DNA of 64,000 bases from Mucilaginibacter gossypiicola (GTDB taxonomy: Bacteria > Bacteroidota > Bacteroidia > Sphingobacteriales > Sphingobacteriaceae): NCBI RefSeq assembly GCF_900110105.1, contig NZ_FOCL01000001.1, positions 806,001 through 870,000 of the forward strand, in the 5' to 3' direction. The translations under genes and the position numbers were made by a program. The notes beneath the pieces were generated by a model. The model did no database searches, was not told where the DNA came from, and worked only from the letters and a program-made list of their open reading frames with translations. Of the stretch, positions 16,703 through 25,271 are shown piece by piece (the first letter of the stretch is position 1; every line of letters begins with the position of its first letter).

Positions 16703-16936
16703 ATGGATAGAATAATCATTAAATGCCTGATTGCCGGTCAGGAAATAGAGTTGCAATTCGATAAAAAGGCTATGCCAGGCGAAATCGGCCCATGTTTCAT
16801 GATTTCTGAAGGAGGTTGTTTCAAAGGTTATATCTCCAGGAAAAAAGATGGCGCTTATCAAACTTTAGGCGTACCTTATTTTAACGTTGATGATTTACGT
16901 GTTATTGGCGATAGCTTAAGACAGCAGGTAATATAA
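16703..16936 (+). CDS. small hypothetical protein in the dinB-dnaE operon, 77 aa
   Basis: No recognised family. The 77 aa read as a beta-rich single domain (CLIAGQEIELQFDKKAMPGE, then FMISEGGCFKGYISRK). It starts 13 bp after dnaE on the same strand and ends 11 bp before the convergent YiiX-type gene. The tight spacing suggests it is the third gene of the mutagenesis operon. Confidence 0.65.
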   Translation: MDRIIIKCLIAGQEIELQFDKKAMPGEIGPCFMISEGGCFKGYISRKKDGAYQTLGVPYFNVDDLRVIGDSLRQQVI

Positions 16937-16947
16937 TGGAACGAATA

Positions 16948-17961
16948 CTATTTGTTATCCACTAATAACTCAATGGTTGCCTCGTTCATAGTTTCCATCA
17001 TTTTACCAAACATGATCATCAAATTTTTGAGTAGTTCGATATGGACTTTGCTATACTCTAATGGCTGCTTTTTATAAGCACTTTCTAACACTTCAAGTTG
17101 TATTCTATAGCTATGATAATGCCTATAACCAGTGCTATAGTAGGCTTGGATGACTCCTGGCCATACGTGCTTCGGGTAATGATTGGCAAAATCCTTGAAA
17201 CTATAGTTTTGCGGATTTTTCGCCATTTCCTTTTTCCAGTGATCTAAGTACCCAGAGGCCTTTATAACATCGGTTATCGGTACATCAAATTCAGGATAAC
17301 TGATGATTATTTGCTCTATCTGATCAAATGTTTGGATATCCTTGCCAGTTATATTTCTGGCGTTTTCCAATATTGAATTCTGAATATGTTTTTGCTCTTC
17401 AAGCTCAGGGCTTCCTTCAAGTGCATGAGCTATCTCTGCTGCAGTTCCTTCCCTTAAAACATTCGCAATGATCTCTACTTTATCGGATGTCATCAGATCG
17501 TTCAGAGAGCAATAGTCAGAATTAGGAACCAACTCTACACCGGCATCAGCGTATGCTTGTGCAACTAAACGCGAGCAAAATTGCCGATTTGCTTCAGTAG
17601 CATCAATATCAGGTTTTTTCAGTACCGCTTTGGCTTCAGCTAATGAGTATTGGGTACCGACTTTTTTACGCACGCTGTTCATCGCATTTTGAATAACTTT
17701 ATCGTCGCTACTTTTGAGCCGAAGCGCTATTACATCGTCTTCTAATTCATACAGGTCGCGCATTGGGTTATCTGCCTGCACTCCTAAATCGTAAGAATGG
17801 ATATAGCTGGAGTCACCTACATATAAAATGGCGTGATGATATTTGCATCCGGTTACACGATTCATCAGCGCGCTTAGCTCACGACTTGAAATCGTTAATA
17901 AAATATCTCCTGGTTCTAATTTAGTAAGATCTAAAACAAACTTATTATTTGATTCTGGCAT
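16948..17961 (-). CDS. YiiX/permuted NlpC-P60-type cysteine peptidase
   Basis: A 337-aa protein whose first 165 residues match the permuted papain-like (YiiX/YebB, NlpC/P60) fold: LEPGDILLTISSRELSALM, catalytic His in KYHHAILYVGD (His42/43), and catalytic Cys in NRQFCSRLVAQAY (Cys129). Such enzymes cut or transfer acyl groups on lipids or peptides, often cell-wall or membrane linked (family knowledge). The C-terminal half (about 170-337) is helical and unassigned. There is no signal peptide, so it may act in the cytoplasm. It is convergent with the dnaE operon. Substrate unknown. Confidence 0.78.
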   Translation of the reverse strand: MPESNNKFVLDLTKLEPGDILLTISSRELSALMNRVTGCKYHHAILYVGDSSYIHSYDLGVQADNPMRDLYELEDDVIALRLKSSDDKVIQNAMNSVRKKVGTQYSLAEAKAVLKKPDIDATEANRQFCSRLVAQAYADAGVELVPNSDYCSLNDLMTSDKVEIIANVLREGTAAEIAHALEGSPELEEQKHIQNSILENARNITGKDIQTFDQIEQIIISYPEFDVPITDVIKASGYLDHWKKEMAKNPQNYSFKDFANHYPKHVWPGVIQAYYSTGYRHYHSYRIQLEVLESAYKKQPLEYSKVHIELLKNLMIMFGKMMETMNEATIELLVDNK

Positions 17962-18175
17962 GGTATAAATTGAGTTTGCAAAATTAAGCTGATTTTTTGG
18001 GGTTACCCGAATTTAGATTTAATAATCGGAGGTAGAATCTTGCATGACTATTTATAAGCTGTAGAAAGTCATATTAATTCTTGCGGGAAAATATATCGCT
18101 TATTTGGAGAGAGAGGTTTCGCAGACTTGCGATACCATTGTAAGGAAATGGGTAATGACTAAGGTTAGAAAATAT

Positions 18176-18207
18176 AAAGCCCCATAGCACTCGCTGCATG
18201 GGGCTTT
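18176..18207 (-). terminator. strong hairpin, probable intrinsic terminator
   Basis: AAAGCCCCA (18176-18184) pairs exactly with TGGGGCTTT (18199-18207) around a 14-base loop. On the minus strand the stem is followed by an AT-rich tail, matching termination of the 18283-18519 gene. It is the only clear feature in the 321-base gap 17962-18282; the rest shows no gene or repeat I can support. Confidence 0.65.
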
Positions 18208-18282
18208 AAACCTAAACCTTATCACAATAAATGTCTCAAATGACATTTAAGAACTTGCAAGTTATAAAAATTTATAAAATCC

Positions 18283-18519
18283 TTAATAACGCTGGTTTCG
18301 CATTTTATTACGCATGTATTCCTGGAACCCGCGTTCTTCGGATTTACGCTGCTGGTATCTCTTCATGCGGTTGTTCCAACCTCTGAAAAAAGGCACCCAG
18401 ATTCCAAAAGCAATTAAAAAAAATATGGCTTTGGCAGAGAACTGCTTAGTATTCGTTGCGGCCATCATCAGGCCGCATGAAATACAGATGGTAAAGATAA
18501 AATAGACAAATGTTTTCAT
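18283..18519 (-). CDS. small membrane protein, 78 aa
   Basis: Two hydrophobic segments (about 3-22, FVYFIFTICISCGLMMAA, and about 30-46, AIFFLIAFGIWVPFFRGW) are followed by a highly basic tail (NNRMKRYQQRKSEERGF). No family recognised. It is a monocistron with its own dyad upstream (18539-18553) and terminator downstream. It lies at the end of the transfer module and could be a small accessory of the conjugation apparatus. Confidence 0.55.
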   Translation of the reverse strand: MKTFVYFIFTICISCGLMMAATNTKQFSAKAIFFLIAFGIWVPFFRGWNNRMKRYQQRKSEERGFQEYMRNKMRNQRY

Positions 18520-18538
18520 AGCTTCAATACTTAAAAAT

Positions 18539-18553
18539 ACTAATTTTATTAGT
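18539..18553. promoter_or_regulatory. 15-bp dyad upstream of the small membrane protein gene
   Basis: ACTAAT (18539-18544) mirrors ATTAGT (18548-18553) around TTT, 20 bases before the start at 18519. Related ATTAG/CTAAT half-sites occur upstream of dinB. It is a possible operator; by itself it is short. Confidence 0.3.
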
Positions 18554-18573
18554 CTATTGCAAGCTTTTTTTTA

Positions 18574-19047
18574 TTAGTTTAACTCATAAACGCCATTGTT
18601 TCGCCGTGTTGCTAACACCAGTTCGCGCAGTGTTTCTACCAGGTCAGAGCACGGAATACCACGTAACCAGAGGTTTCGGTTTTCGGGATCGGTGGTCTTT
18701 AGGTTCAAATCCATCAGTCGCATGATTTGGAGCCAAACAGGTTGGATAAGCACATAATCTTTTATCCTGAATAGTTCGACCGTATCCACTCTTTTAAAAA
18801 TCAGGCCCTGGCAAATCTGAAGGTATTCAGCGGTGATCAGGTATTTGATATGACGGATGTACCAGTACCGATAGGCAGCCATAAGAATGGCAGTCAGACT
18901 GAACCAGGTCAATCCGGGCCAAAAGCGCCAGGCCAGTAGCAAGATAACGATGGCAGTTACCAGATAACCAAATATCCGCATAAAAGCGAAGGTCGCGGCC
19001 GGTCGGATCAGCAGCGTTTCGGGTGGTGTAAAATCAGATGTTTCCAT
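18574..19047 (-). CDS. bacterial PH-domain-like membrane protein
   Basis: A 157-aa protein starting at the ATG at 19047 (METSDFTPPETLL), 10 bp after the upstream gene's stop. An in-frame ATG at 19125 would overlap that gene by 68 bases. Two hydrophobic segments lie at about 20-60 (YLVTAIVILLLAWRF and LTWFSLTAILMAAYRYWYI), followed by a YdbS/bPH2-like domain: YLITAEYLQICQGLIFKRVD, then FRIKDYVLIQPVW. Bacterial PH-like membrane proteins of this shape are common at the ends of Bacteroidota transfer operons; role unknown. Confidence 0.65.
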   Translation of the reverse strand: METSDFTPPETLLIRPAATFAFMRIFGYLVTAIVILLLAWRFWPGLTWFSLTAILMAAYRYWYIRHIKYLITAEYLQICQGLIFKRVDTVELFRIKDYVLIQPVWLQIMRLMDLNLKTTDPENRNLWLRGIPCSDLVETLRELVLATRRNNGVYELN

Positions 19048-19057
19048 AATTAAGCCG

Positions 19058-19681
19058 TTAATGATTTTTTTCGGCAAGCAAAAGTTGCAGCCAGTTGAGA
19101 TGTTCTGTTGGTTTCGATGTGCCACACCGAAAGCGAAAACCTGCCTGTTTACTGAAAGCGTTCAGGCTGAATACATCAGCCTGAACGCGGTAAGCCTGGT
19201 TCCTGAAAAATATGTCGAGTTGCCCCGCTTCATGACGAATAGAAATCGGCTTTCTTCGGATCGCGGCAGCGATACTTAAATCCATTACCGACCCTAAAAG
19301 GCTGTTTTCGGTTGCAAGTACATATGATTTGTGTTTACCGAGTGTGCTTAGCCTGGCACGCTGAATCAGTGATAAAGCACTGCCGGTAGATAATAGCAGG
19401 AGACTGTCGAGGTCGTTAAATGCCGGTGCATGGAAGTGCAGCCAGGCAATGGCTTCCATTGCCGACGTGCTTACCACTATTTTTTTTATGGTAGCAATGT
19501 TTGGAGCGCCAGCCTGCCAAAATTCATCGGTCACCGGGACCCGGTGAAAGCCGATACCGTAAGTTTCGGCCTCGTTACCATATTTAAACAGGATATTTCC
19601 GGCAGCATCAGACTGAAAAGATGGTGCCAGCCAGGCTTGAATTTGCGGGTTTATTCCAAGCCAGTCGAGGTAAGGATGCAT
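19058..19681 (-). CDS. Toprim-like or unknown ICE protein, 207 aa
   Basis: A soluble protein with a middle segment KKIVVSTSAMEAIAWLHFHA, then LDSLLLLSTGSALSLIQRA, which resembles the Glu-plus-DxD layout of Toprim folds in a degenerate form. No zinc finger is visible. Its start overlaps the stop of the DUF3945-like gene upstream by one base, so it is translationally coupled within the transfer operon. Such proteins accompany DUF3945 genes on Bacteroidota ICEs; a role in DNA processing of the transferred strand is inference. Confidence 0.55.
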   Translation of the reverse strand: MHPYLDWLGINPQIQAWLAPSFQSDAAGNILFKYGNEAETYGIGFHRVPVTDEFWQAGAPNIATIKKIVVSTSAMEAIAWLHFHAPAFNDLDSLLLLSTGSALSLIQRARLSTLGKHKSYVLATENSLLGSVMDLSIAAAIRRKPISIRHEAGQLDIFFRNQAYRVQADVFSLNAFSKQAGFRFRCGTSKPTEHLNWLQLLLAEKNH

Positions 19682-20481
19682 TATCGGGAGCCGGTTCGGG
19701 AGTACGAGCGTTCGTACTCCTTGTTGTTACTTTCAGGCTTTTGCGCCATGGTTTCCCGGCGATCTTGTTTTTGAAACTGTTCAAGATCGCTGTAATAGCC
19801 TTTGCTGTTCTCTGTAGCTTTGGCATCATGTTCTTTGTGCCCGAACAGTGCTTTCAGGCCATGATAGACGGCATACGTCAACCCGCCATCCATAATGACC
19901 GAGGCGATCAGCAACATTTTGTTGGAGCGCAAACCTTCCTTTTCTTTCGCTGAAAACTGAACCTTTGTGCCGTCCTGCAATTCGACTTCTTTACCCTTGC
20001 GGTACCGTTCCTTTTGATCGAGTGACAGATCCTCGCCATTAATGCGGTCAGGTACCAGGATACGGCTCTGATCAGTTACGATAAACTCATTGGTTTCTTC
20101 ATCAAACTCAATGAGGATATCCTGTGGATCACCTTCATCGTCAAAAATCATTTTCTCAATGTTGGGTACGTGCCCTTCTTCGAGGTTCAGGGCTTCGGTA
20201 TCCGTCAGATAAGGCAGCTGTGGCGCTTCTTTATAAATTGGATGAACCATGAGTTCCAGGCCGCCTTCCTTAGCAGGCCTAACAGAGAGTTTGGCATCAA
20301 ACTCGGGCAGGTTAAGTTCCGGCGCGAACTGATTTTTAAGGCGCAGCATTTCCGTGCGCCTGCCGGATAATAAAGTCATCAGGTTATCCTGGTCAATGGT
20401 TAACTTTCCTTCCCTGGCCAGACCTACCTTTTCCAGTTCATTGTATGGAAGCTGTTGCGCTTCATAAAGTTGTTGTTTCAT
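19681..20481 (-). CDS. DUF3945/DUF4099-like ICE protein, copy 1
   Basis: A 266-aa soluble protein, paralogous to 24422-25216. Shared blocks are LLSGRRTEMLRL, AKLSVRP, ILIEFDEETNEF, INGEDLSLDQKERYRKGKEV, and QFSAKEKEGLRSNKMLLIAS. The C-terminus adds a charged low-complexity tail (KPESNNKEYERSYSR). It lies 5 bp after the ArdC-like gene. DUF3945/DUF4099 domains occur on Bacteroidota conjugative elements next to topoisomerase, primase or coupling genes, without a proven function (family knowledge, assignment by eye). Confidence 0.65.
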   Translation of the reverse strand: MKQQLYEAQQLPYNELEKVGLAREGKLTIDQDNLMTLLSGRRTEMLRLKNQFAPELNLPEFDAKLSVRPAKEGGLELMVHPIYKEAPQLPYLTDTEALNLEEGHVPNIEKMIFDDEGDPQDILIEFDEETNEFIVTDQSRILVPDRINGEDLSLDQKERYRKGKEVELQDGTKVQFSAKEKEGLRSNKMLLIASVIMDGGLTYAVYHGLKALFGHKEHDAKATENSKGYYSDLEQFQKQDRRETMAQKPESNNKEYERSYSRTGSR

Positions 20482-20486
20482 TTAGC

Positions 20487-21758
20487 TTATCTTTTAAAAC
20501 GGTTTCCGGCATTGTGTTCGATATCCTGAGCAACCACAGGTTCATTTTCCTGTTGCTGGCCTTCTTTATTGCCTTCCTGCTTAGTTTGTTCCTCTCGTTT
20601 TTCGCCCTGCTGCTGATCTTGTTTGAGGTCGAGCGTTTCGGCGCTACCAGGACTATTTAACTCTTTAAGCAAGGATTTATAAAGCCCCATCGAAGGAGTG
20701 ATCCTGATTTTCTGATGGCTGGTCAAGTCTTCAATCTTGACCGCATTTTTCGATTGTTTTTCGATGATTCTGTAAGTGGTGTTATTGTAGGGGATTTCCA
20801 GGCCTACTTCCAGTTTACCCGATTGGGATTGGTTTTGCTTTTGATCCTGACTAACTTCCTGCTTTTGGGCTGGCTGACGCTCGTAGAGCATGACGTAATC
20901 GGCGATTTTCTGGGCGTCGTTTGCCGCGTTAAATAACTCACCCGGTTCTTCGGCAATCAGTTTGGCCCAATCCTTTGTCATGTTGGCATGTTCGCCAAGC
21001 TCGTAAGGCAGGTTAAGCTGTGCGCTCATGAAAACTGCGGCGATGTTGGTGCGGAGTGATTCTCTGACGATCTGATCTGATTGCGGCAGATCTGTTTCCG
21101 GACGGTTAAGCCTGGTTTCATGGGAGGTTGCTGCGGCAACTTCGCGTAAAGCGGCGGCATAATATAACTCTGGTCTGTCGAAATCTTCCATCGATGAAAT
21201 TTGAATAGCATCCTTCTCCCGGTCGTAAGTGGTCATGAGGCCCGCCGGTTCAATTTTGATCTGGCTGTTATCGATAATGACCTGTGCCCGCTCCATCGGG
21301 GTCTTTTCATGCGGTTTCACCTCGCCGGATTTGAGGTTCATCAGGTCTTTGCCGTTGAACATCCTCGCTGTTACCGCGACCGGTTCATCCAATTTGACCC
21401 GCTCCATCTTTGGTGCGCCGTTTTCTTTAACTACGGGCTGGCCGTTTTCAGTCTTTTGGCGTAGTTCACGCGTTGAGTTAAACTCAATATCGACTCCGTA
21501 GGCACCGCGCTTTACCGGAGTGCGATTGAATTTTGCCTGGTCATAGGTAAGCCAACGGGGATCGCGACGGTTCTGCATCATCAATACAAGTGCTGCCGCA
21601 CCCCGGTAAGGTTGCTTTGTACGCGCATTGATCGGCGTGTTAAACTGAGATGTACCATCTTCTCTGATGGCTTTAGTGAAGATCGATCTGTCTTCATTTA
21701 ACAGGCCAGCCATTTTTTCGGCAACCTGTTCTGATAGCGGTTTTTGATTTTCGCTCAT
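20487..21758 (-). CDS. ArdC-like antirestriction protein with a degenerate zincin site
   Basis: A 423-aa protein. Residues about 5-100 match the ArdC N-terminal ssDNA-binding domain (NARTKQPYRGAAALVLMM, then RWLTYDQAKFNRTPVKRGA). Residues 190-220 align with the polyvalent-protein metallopeptidase, normally HExxH followed by RL-x-R, but read LREVAAATSHETRLNRP: Glu206 is kept and both zinc-binding His are replaced. The C-terminal third holds a DUF3945-like patch (GLEIPYNNTTYRIIEKQSK) and a Gln/Glu-rich tail. It may protect or coat transferred single strands without protease activity. It is co-transcribed with the M23 peptidase and DUF3945 genes. Confidence 0.68.
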   Translation of the reverse strand: MSENQKPLSEQVAEKMAGLLNEDRSIFTKAIREDGTSQFNTPINARTKQPYRGAAALVLMMQNRRDPRWLTYDQAKFNRTPVKRGAYGVDIEFNSTRELRQKTENGQPVVKENGAPKMERVKLDEPVAVTARMFNGKDLMNLKSGEVKPHEKTPMERAQVIIDNSQIKIEPAGLMTTYDREKDAIQISSMEDFDRPELYYAAALREVAAATSHETRLNRPETDLPQSDQIVRESLRTNIAAVFMSAQLNLPYELGEHANMTKDWAKLIAEEPGELFNAANDAQKIADYVMLYERQPAQKQEVSQDQKQNQSQSGKLEVGLEIPYNNTTYRIIEKQSKNAVKIEDLTSHQKIRITPSMGLYKSLLKELNSPGSAETLDLKQDQQQGEKREEQTKQEGNKEGQQQENEPVVAQDIEHNAGNRFKR

Positions 21759-21762
21759 GGGA

Positions 21763-22236
21763 TTAATGATTAATTGTTTCTTGATTTTTTAATGCCGCCG
21801 ATAGAAAAGTCAGCGGGTTGATATACCCGTTATAGTACCGGATGGAAAAATGAAGGTGTTCAGCGGTGATCCTGCCCGTGGCACCGCTGATGGCGATGGG
21901 TATGCCGCAGGCTAATGAATCACCGGTGGCAACCAGGCACATCGAAAGGTGCCCATAGATGGCGCATAGCGGGCCATTTTGTATTTTAATAAAAATGCCG
22001 ATAAAAGGATGATAACCGACTGAAGCTACCCGACCTGGGATGGCTGCATAAACGGTGTCGCTATGGGCACGGAGGTCTACACCCTCATGAAAGCAATCTT
22101 TGCCAGTTAATGGATGAATGCGGTTACCGAAGGATGAGGTTACGCGGAGGTGTTTCAATGGTAAACTCACTTGCGCATAAGCGGGGCCAGTCATAGCTAA
22201 GCAAGCAGCTAAGACCAGGTAACAGGTTCGCTTCAT
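21763..22236 (-). CDS. M23 (LytM-type) peptidoglycan endopeptidase, secreted
   Basis: A 157-aa exported zinc endopeptidase. The signal peptide covers about 1-21 (LVLAACLAMTGPAYAQ). LytM motifs are SSFGNRIHPLTGKDCFHEGVDLR in two parts (first His region, then HEGVD) and TAEHLHFSI. It would open the peptidoglycan locally so that the conjugation channel can cross the wall, which VirB1-type lysozymes do elsewhere. It lies 2 bp after the coupling ATPase gene on the same strand. Confidence 0.9.
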   Translation of the reverse strand: MKRTCYLVLAACLAMTGPAYAQVSLPLKHLRVTSSFGNRIHPLTGKDCFHEGVDLRAHSDTVYAAIPGRVASVGYHPFIGIFIKIQNGPLCAIYGHLSMCLVATGDSLACGIPIAISGATGRITAEHLHFSIRYYNGYINPLTFLSAALKNQETINH

Positions 22237-22238
22237 GG

Positions 22239-24260
22239 TTATTTTTTCTGAATGACTGATTGAGTTTCTTTCTCGGGCGCTGTAGCCGGAGGCGCACTTT
22301 TTTGGCGGAACTGTTTGACAATTGCTTCTGTTTCGCTGTTTATGCGGTTGAAGTTCTGGCGGAGGATTTCATCCTTTTTATCGCCGAAATGATAATAAAC
22401 CGGAAGGTCACGATAGTTCTTTTCTTCGAGTGCTATTTCTTCCGCATTCAGGTTAACGCGGCAATTAATTGCCGAAGTTTCAAACTGACCAGTGTAGGTC
22501 TGCTGAACGTCCGCCGCCAGGAGGCCGACCATTTCGCCGGTATTTAAGGATGCCATTTTACCTGCTGGTATCAAGGCTTCCAGTTTTTCCTGTAGCGATG
22601 TAGATGTTTTGTTACGGTCAATGGAAAGGCTTTCGCCGATCTGTTTGGATTTACCAAACAGGCGTTCGAGCCAATCCAATGTTTCTTTATTTCGTACCGC
22701 ACCGGCCAGTACGTTACCCACTACGGAGGTAATTGTTGCCGCTGTTTCTTTGCCATACTGCTGGTTAAATTGCGGCAACTCTTGCAACCCCATTAAAATG
22801 GCCACCTTATTGGATCTCGCAACTGCCAAAATATTCTCGATGCGGTGAGTATACAGGGTGGGAATTTCATCGATGACCAGCGCTGACGGGAGATTGCCTT
22901 TGTTATTAAGTAGTTTGGTCAATCGGTTAATGACTACTGAATAACAGGCCGAATTGATATTTTGCGTATTAGGATCATTCGCGATCACCAACATTCCAGG
23001 TGTTTCCGGTTCGGATATTTTGAGGTTAAAATCGTCCCCGGAGAATACCCAAAAAGTTTCCTTTGTCGCTAACCGGCTGATGAAGATTTTGAGTGTGCCG
23101 ACTTGGCCCTCCAACTGGTCGAAAGCTTTTGCCATAAAAGCGCTCTTAAATGGCGACAGTAACGATACTAACTCCGGTTCAGAAAAGAGGGTATTGAAAA
23201 TATCCTCGTAGGAATGATTTAAAAACGATAACACATGCGGCAAGCTCGAAAACTTACCGGTCTGGTGCTTACTGAAAAAGTAAATGCAGGCAGACAAAAA
23301 GTTGATGGCCGATTGCGTAAAAAACTGGTCGCTGCCGCCTGATTTATCACCTTTTTTCATCGCCTCTACCAAACCTTCGGCGCTTTCAGATGCATCGGCG
23401 AGAGATTGAAGGTAATCGCTTCGCCAGGGATTAATACGCCTGCTTCGCTCGGGATCGGTCAGGTTGATGACGTGGAAACTATGCTTCAGGCATTTGCCGT
23501 GCTGTTTGGCGAGCAGGTAATGGTAGTATGCAACCTTGCCTAAATCAGGGTACTTGTAATCATATAGACAGACGCAAAACTCTTTAGCGATAATTTGCCG
23601 CAGGTATGGGCAAACAATGCCAAAGGATTTTCCAGATCCAGGTACGCCTATAAGAAGCACACCTTTAAAGGGGTTTGCTATAGGTATGTACCCGTTATGC
23701 ACTTTCTTATTGTAGTAGAACTGCATCGGGATGTTGACCGAATAAGGCGTTTCCACCGGCTTGAGCGGCTGCATAAAGCTTTCGCCTTCCACATTCCATT
23801 TATCCTTACCGAGGCCGGTGCGAATAAATTTGGAGATGTTGTCGCAGCTAAGGCTAATCATGATGGCTCCCGTTAGAGAGGCGGCCATATAAATGAGATT
23901 AAACCAGCTGGTATGGCCGAATGCATCGGCAGAGTCCCGGTTGTAGCAGATCGTGCTACCAAAAAATAGCAACAGGCCGATAGCTAATGGATAAAGGATC
24001 TGGGATTTGGGATTGAGGTCTGTTTGTTTCTTTGCTAAAGTGCCCACGCTGACCAGGCAGATGAGCAGTAGCGTTGAGAGTTTACTGTAAAGCAATTGCT
24101 GGTAAATCGGTATTTGGCTGATCTTATCGAGCGCATGCGCAAGGATGCCCCAGAATGGGGCTTGGGGATAAACGAACACACAAAATTCCAGTGCGATAGA
24201 GACATAGATCAGGCATTGCAAAAAGCCGTGCAGGCGTTGTTGCTCACGTGTTTCTTCCAT
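22239..24260 (-). CDS. TraG/VirD4-type conjugation coupling ATPase
   Basis: Type IV coupling protein (673 aa) that links the relaxosome to the secretion channel and pumps DNA. There are four N-terminal transmembrane segments within about 13-140, Walker A GVPGSGKSFG at 205-214, Walker B SALVIDEIPTLY at about 459-470, and a conserved NDPNTQNINSACYSVVINRL region. A C-terminal charged tail follows. Length and topology fit the Bacteroidota TraG/MobC-type coupling proteins. It sits in the operon between the second DUF3945-like gene and the M23 peptidase. A 161-bp gap before the gene holds only a weak hairpin near 24370. Confidence 0.9.
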   Translation of the reverse strand: MEETREQQRLHGFLQCLIYVSIALEFCVFVYPQAPFWGILAHALDKISQIPIYQQLLYSKLSTLLLICLVSVGTLAKKQTDLNPKSQILYPLAIGLLLFFGSTICYNRDSADAFGHTSWFNLIYMAASLTGAIMISLSCDNISKFIRTGLGKDKWNVEGESFMQPLKPVETPYSVNIPMQFYYNKKVHNGYIPIANPFKGVLLIGVPGSGKSFGIVCPYLRQIIAKEFCVCLYDYKYPDLGKVAYYHYLLAKQHGKCLKHSFHVINLTDPERSRRINPWRSDYLQSLADASESAEGLVEAMKKGDKSGGSDQFFTQSAINFLSACIYFFSKHQTGKFSSLPHVLSFLNHSYEDIFNTLFSEPELVSLLSPFKSAFMAKAFDQLEGQVGTLKIFISRLATKETFWVFSGDDFNLKISEPETPGMLVIANDPNTQNINSACYSVVINRLTKLLNNKGNLPSALVIDEIPTLYTHRIENILAVARSNKVAILMGLQELPQFNQQYGKETAATITSVVGNVLAGAVRNKETLDWLERLFGKSKQIGESLSIDRNKTSTSLQEKLEALIPAGKMASLNTGEMVGLLAADVQQTYTGQFETSAINCRVNLNAEEIALEEKNYRDLPVYYHFGDKKDEILRQNFNRINSETEAIVKQFRQKSAPPATAPEKETQSVIQKK

Positions 24261-24421
24261 GAAATTGTAGTATTTGAGAATTTGAAAAGCAGATGCCGGG
24301 GCACTGTTACCGGGAAATGTAACCTGCTGAACGCACCCTAACAGGGGTTTGGATTGAAGGATATTTGATCGCTATGAAGGGCGATCTTCTGGTATTAGCC
24401 TGCTTAACTCCGTTTAGAGGT

Positions 24422-25216
24422 TCATCGTGACCTATGGTAGGTATTGGATGGTGTTTCAACGTCCGGTTGAATATCAGGAACTATGGGTTGTTCCATTTCA
24501 ATCGTCTGCAGGTTAGCAAGGGCATTTAAATATGCATTAGTTGGCGGGTGTTCCTGATAGTCGTGCGAGTAATCCCTTAGCGTCTTCAGGTTATAAAAGG
24601 AATTATAAATTTCCTGGCCATTGATTGTTATGGTAGCGATCAGCTCCATTTTATTGGCCCGCATGCCCTGGGAATCTGTGGCGGTAAATTGCAGCCTGGT
24701 GCTATCCGGTATTTCAATGATCTTGCCCCGCTTATAATCCTCCTGCTGTTCTTTGGATAACTGATAGCCGTTAACCTTTTCCGGTGCAATGAGATCGTTC
24801 ACGTCAGTTTCCAAAAACTGATTGGTTTCCCGGTCATATTCTATCAGTACGTGTTTGGGTGAACCGTCAATAGCGGTCACCTGCTTTTCGATGACCAGTT
24901 GCCGGCGCGATTCCAACAGATTCATTTCTTCCTTTGACAGGTGATTTGGGCCGGTGCTTTGTAAATACACGGGGCTAATCAATAAAACGGGTACCCCTTG
25001 TTGATTCCTGATGAGCGATAGCTTTGCCTGGAGTGAAGCGATCTTCATTTCTGCAAATTCAAGGTTTCGGAGTTCAACGAGGCGTGTCCGTCGTCCGCCT
25101 AACAAGGCATTTTTATCGGTGGGTTCAAGAAAGATGAGGTCACCTTGAACAAGGTCTACGGCTGCGAGGCTCTTTAATGGTAAATCCTTTTCGCTAAATG
25201 ATTGAGGGTTTAGCAT
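24422..25216 (-). CDS. DUF3945/DUF4099-like ICE protein, copy 2
   Basis: A 264-aa paralog of 19681-20481. Matching blocks are LLGGRRTRLVELRN, LQAKLSLIRNQQG, HVLIEYDRETNQFLETD, VNGYQLSKEQQEDYKRGKI, and QFTATDSQGMRANKMELIA. The region after about 215 diverges. It lies between traN and the coupling ATPase, while copy 1 lies downstream of that ATPase, so the two copies bracket the coupling gene, M23 peptidase and ArdC-like gene. Function unknown. Confidence 0.65.
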   Translation of the reverse strand: MLNPQSFSEKDLPLKSLAAVDLVQGDLIFLEPTDKNALLGGRRTRLVELRNLEFAEMKIASLQAKLSLIRNQQGVPVLLISPVYLQSTGPNHLSKEEMNLLESRRQLVIEKQVTAIDGSPKHVLIEYDRETNQFLETDVNDLIAPEKVNGYQLSKEQQEDYKRGKIIEIPDSTRLQFTATDSQGMRANKMELIATITINGQEIYNSFYNLKTLRDYSHDYQEHPPTNAYLNALANLQTIEMEQPIVPDIQPDVETPSNTYHRSR

Positions 25217-25271
25217 ATTGTTTTGTTTAGGAGGTAATGGACTTCAGTAGATAATTGGCAATGCATATCCT

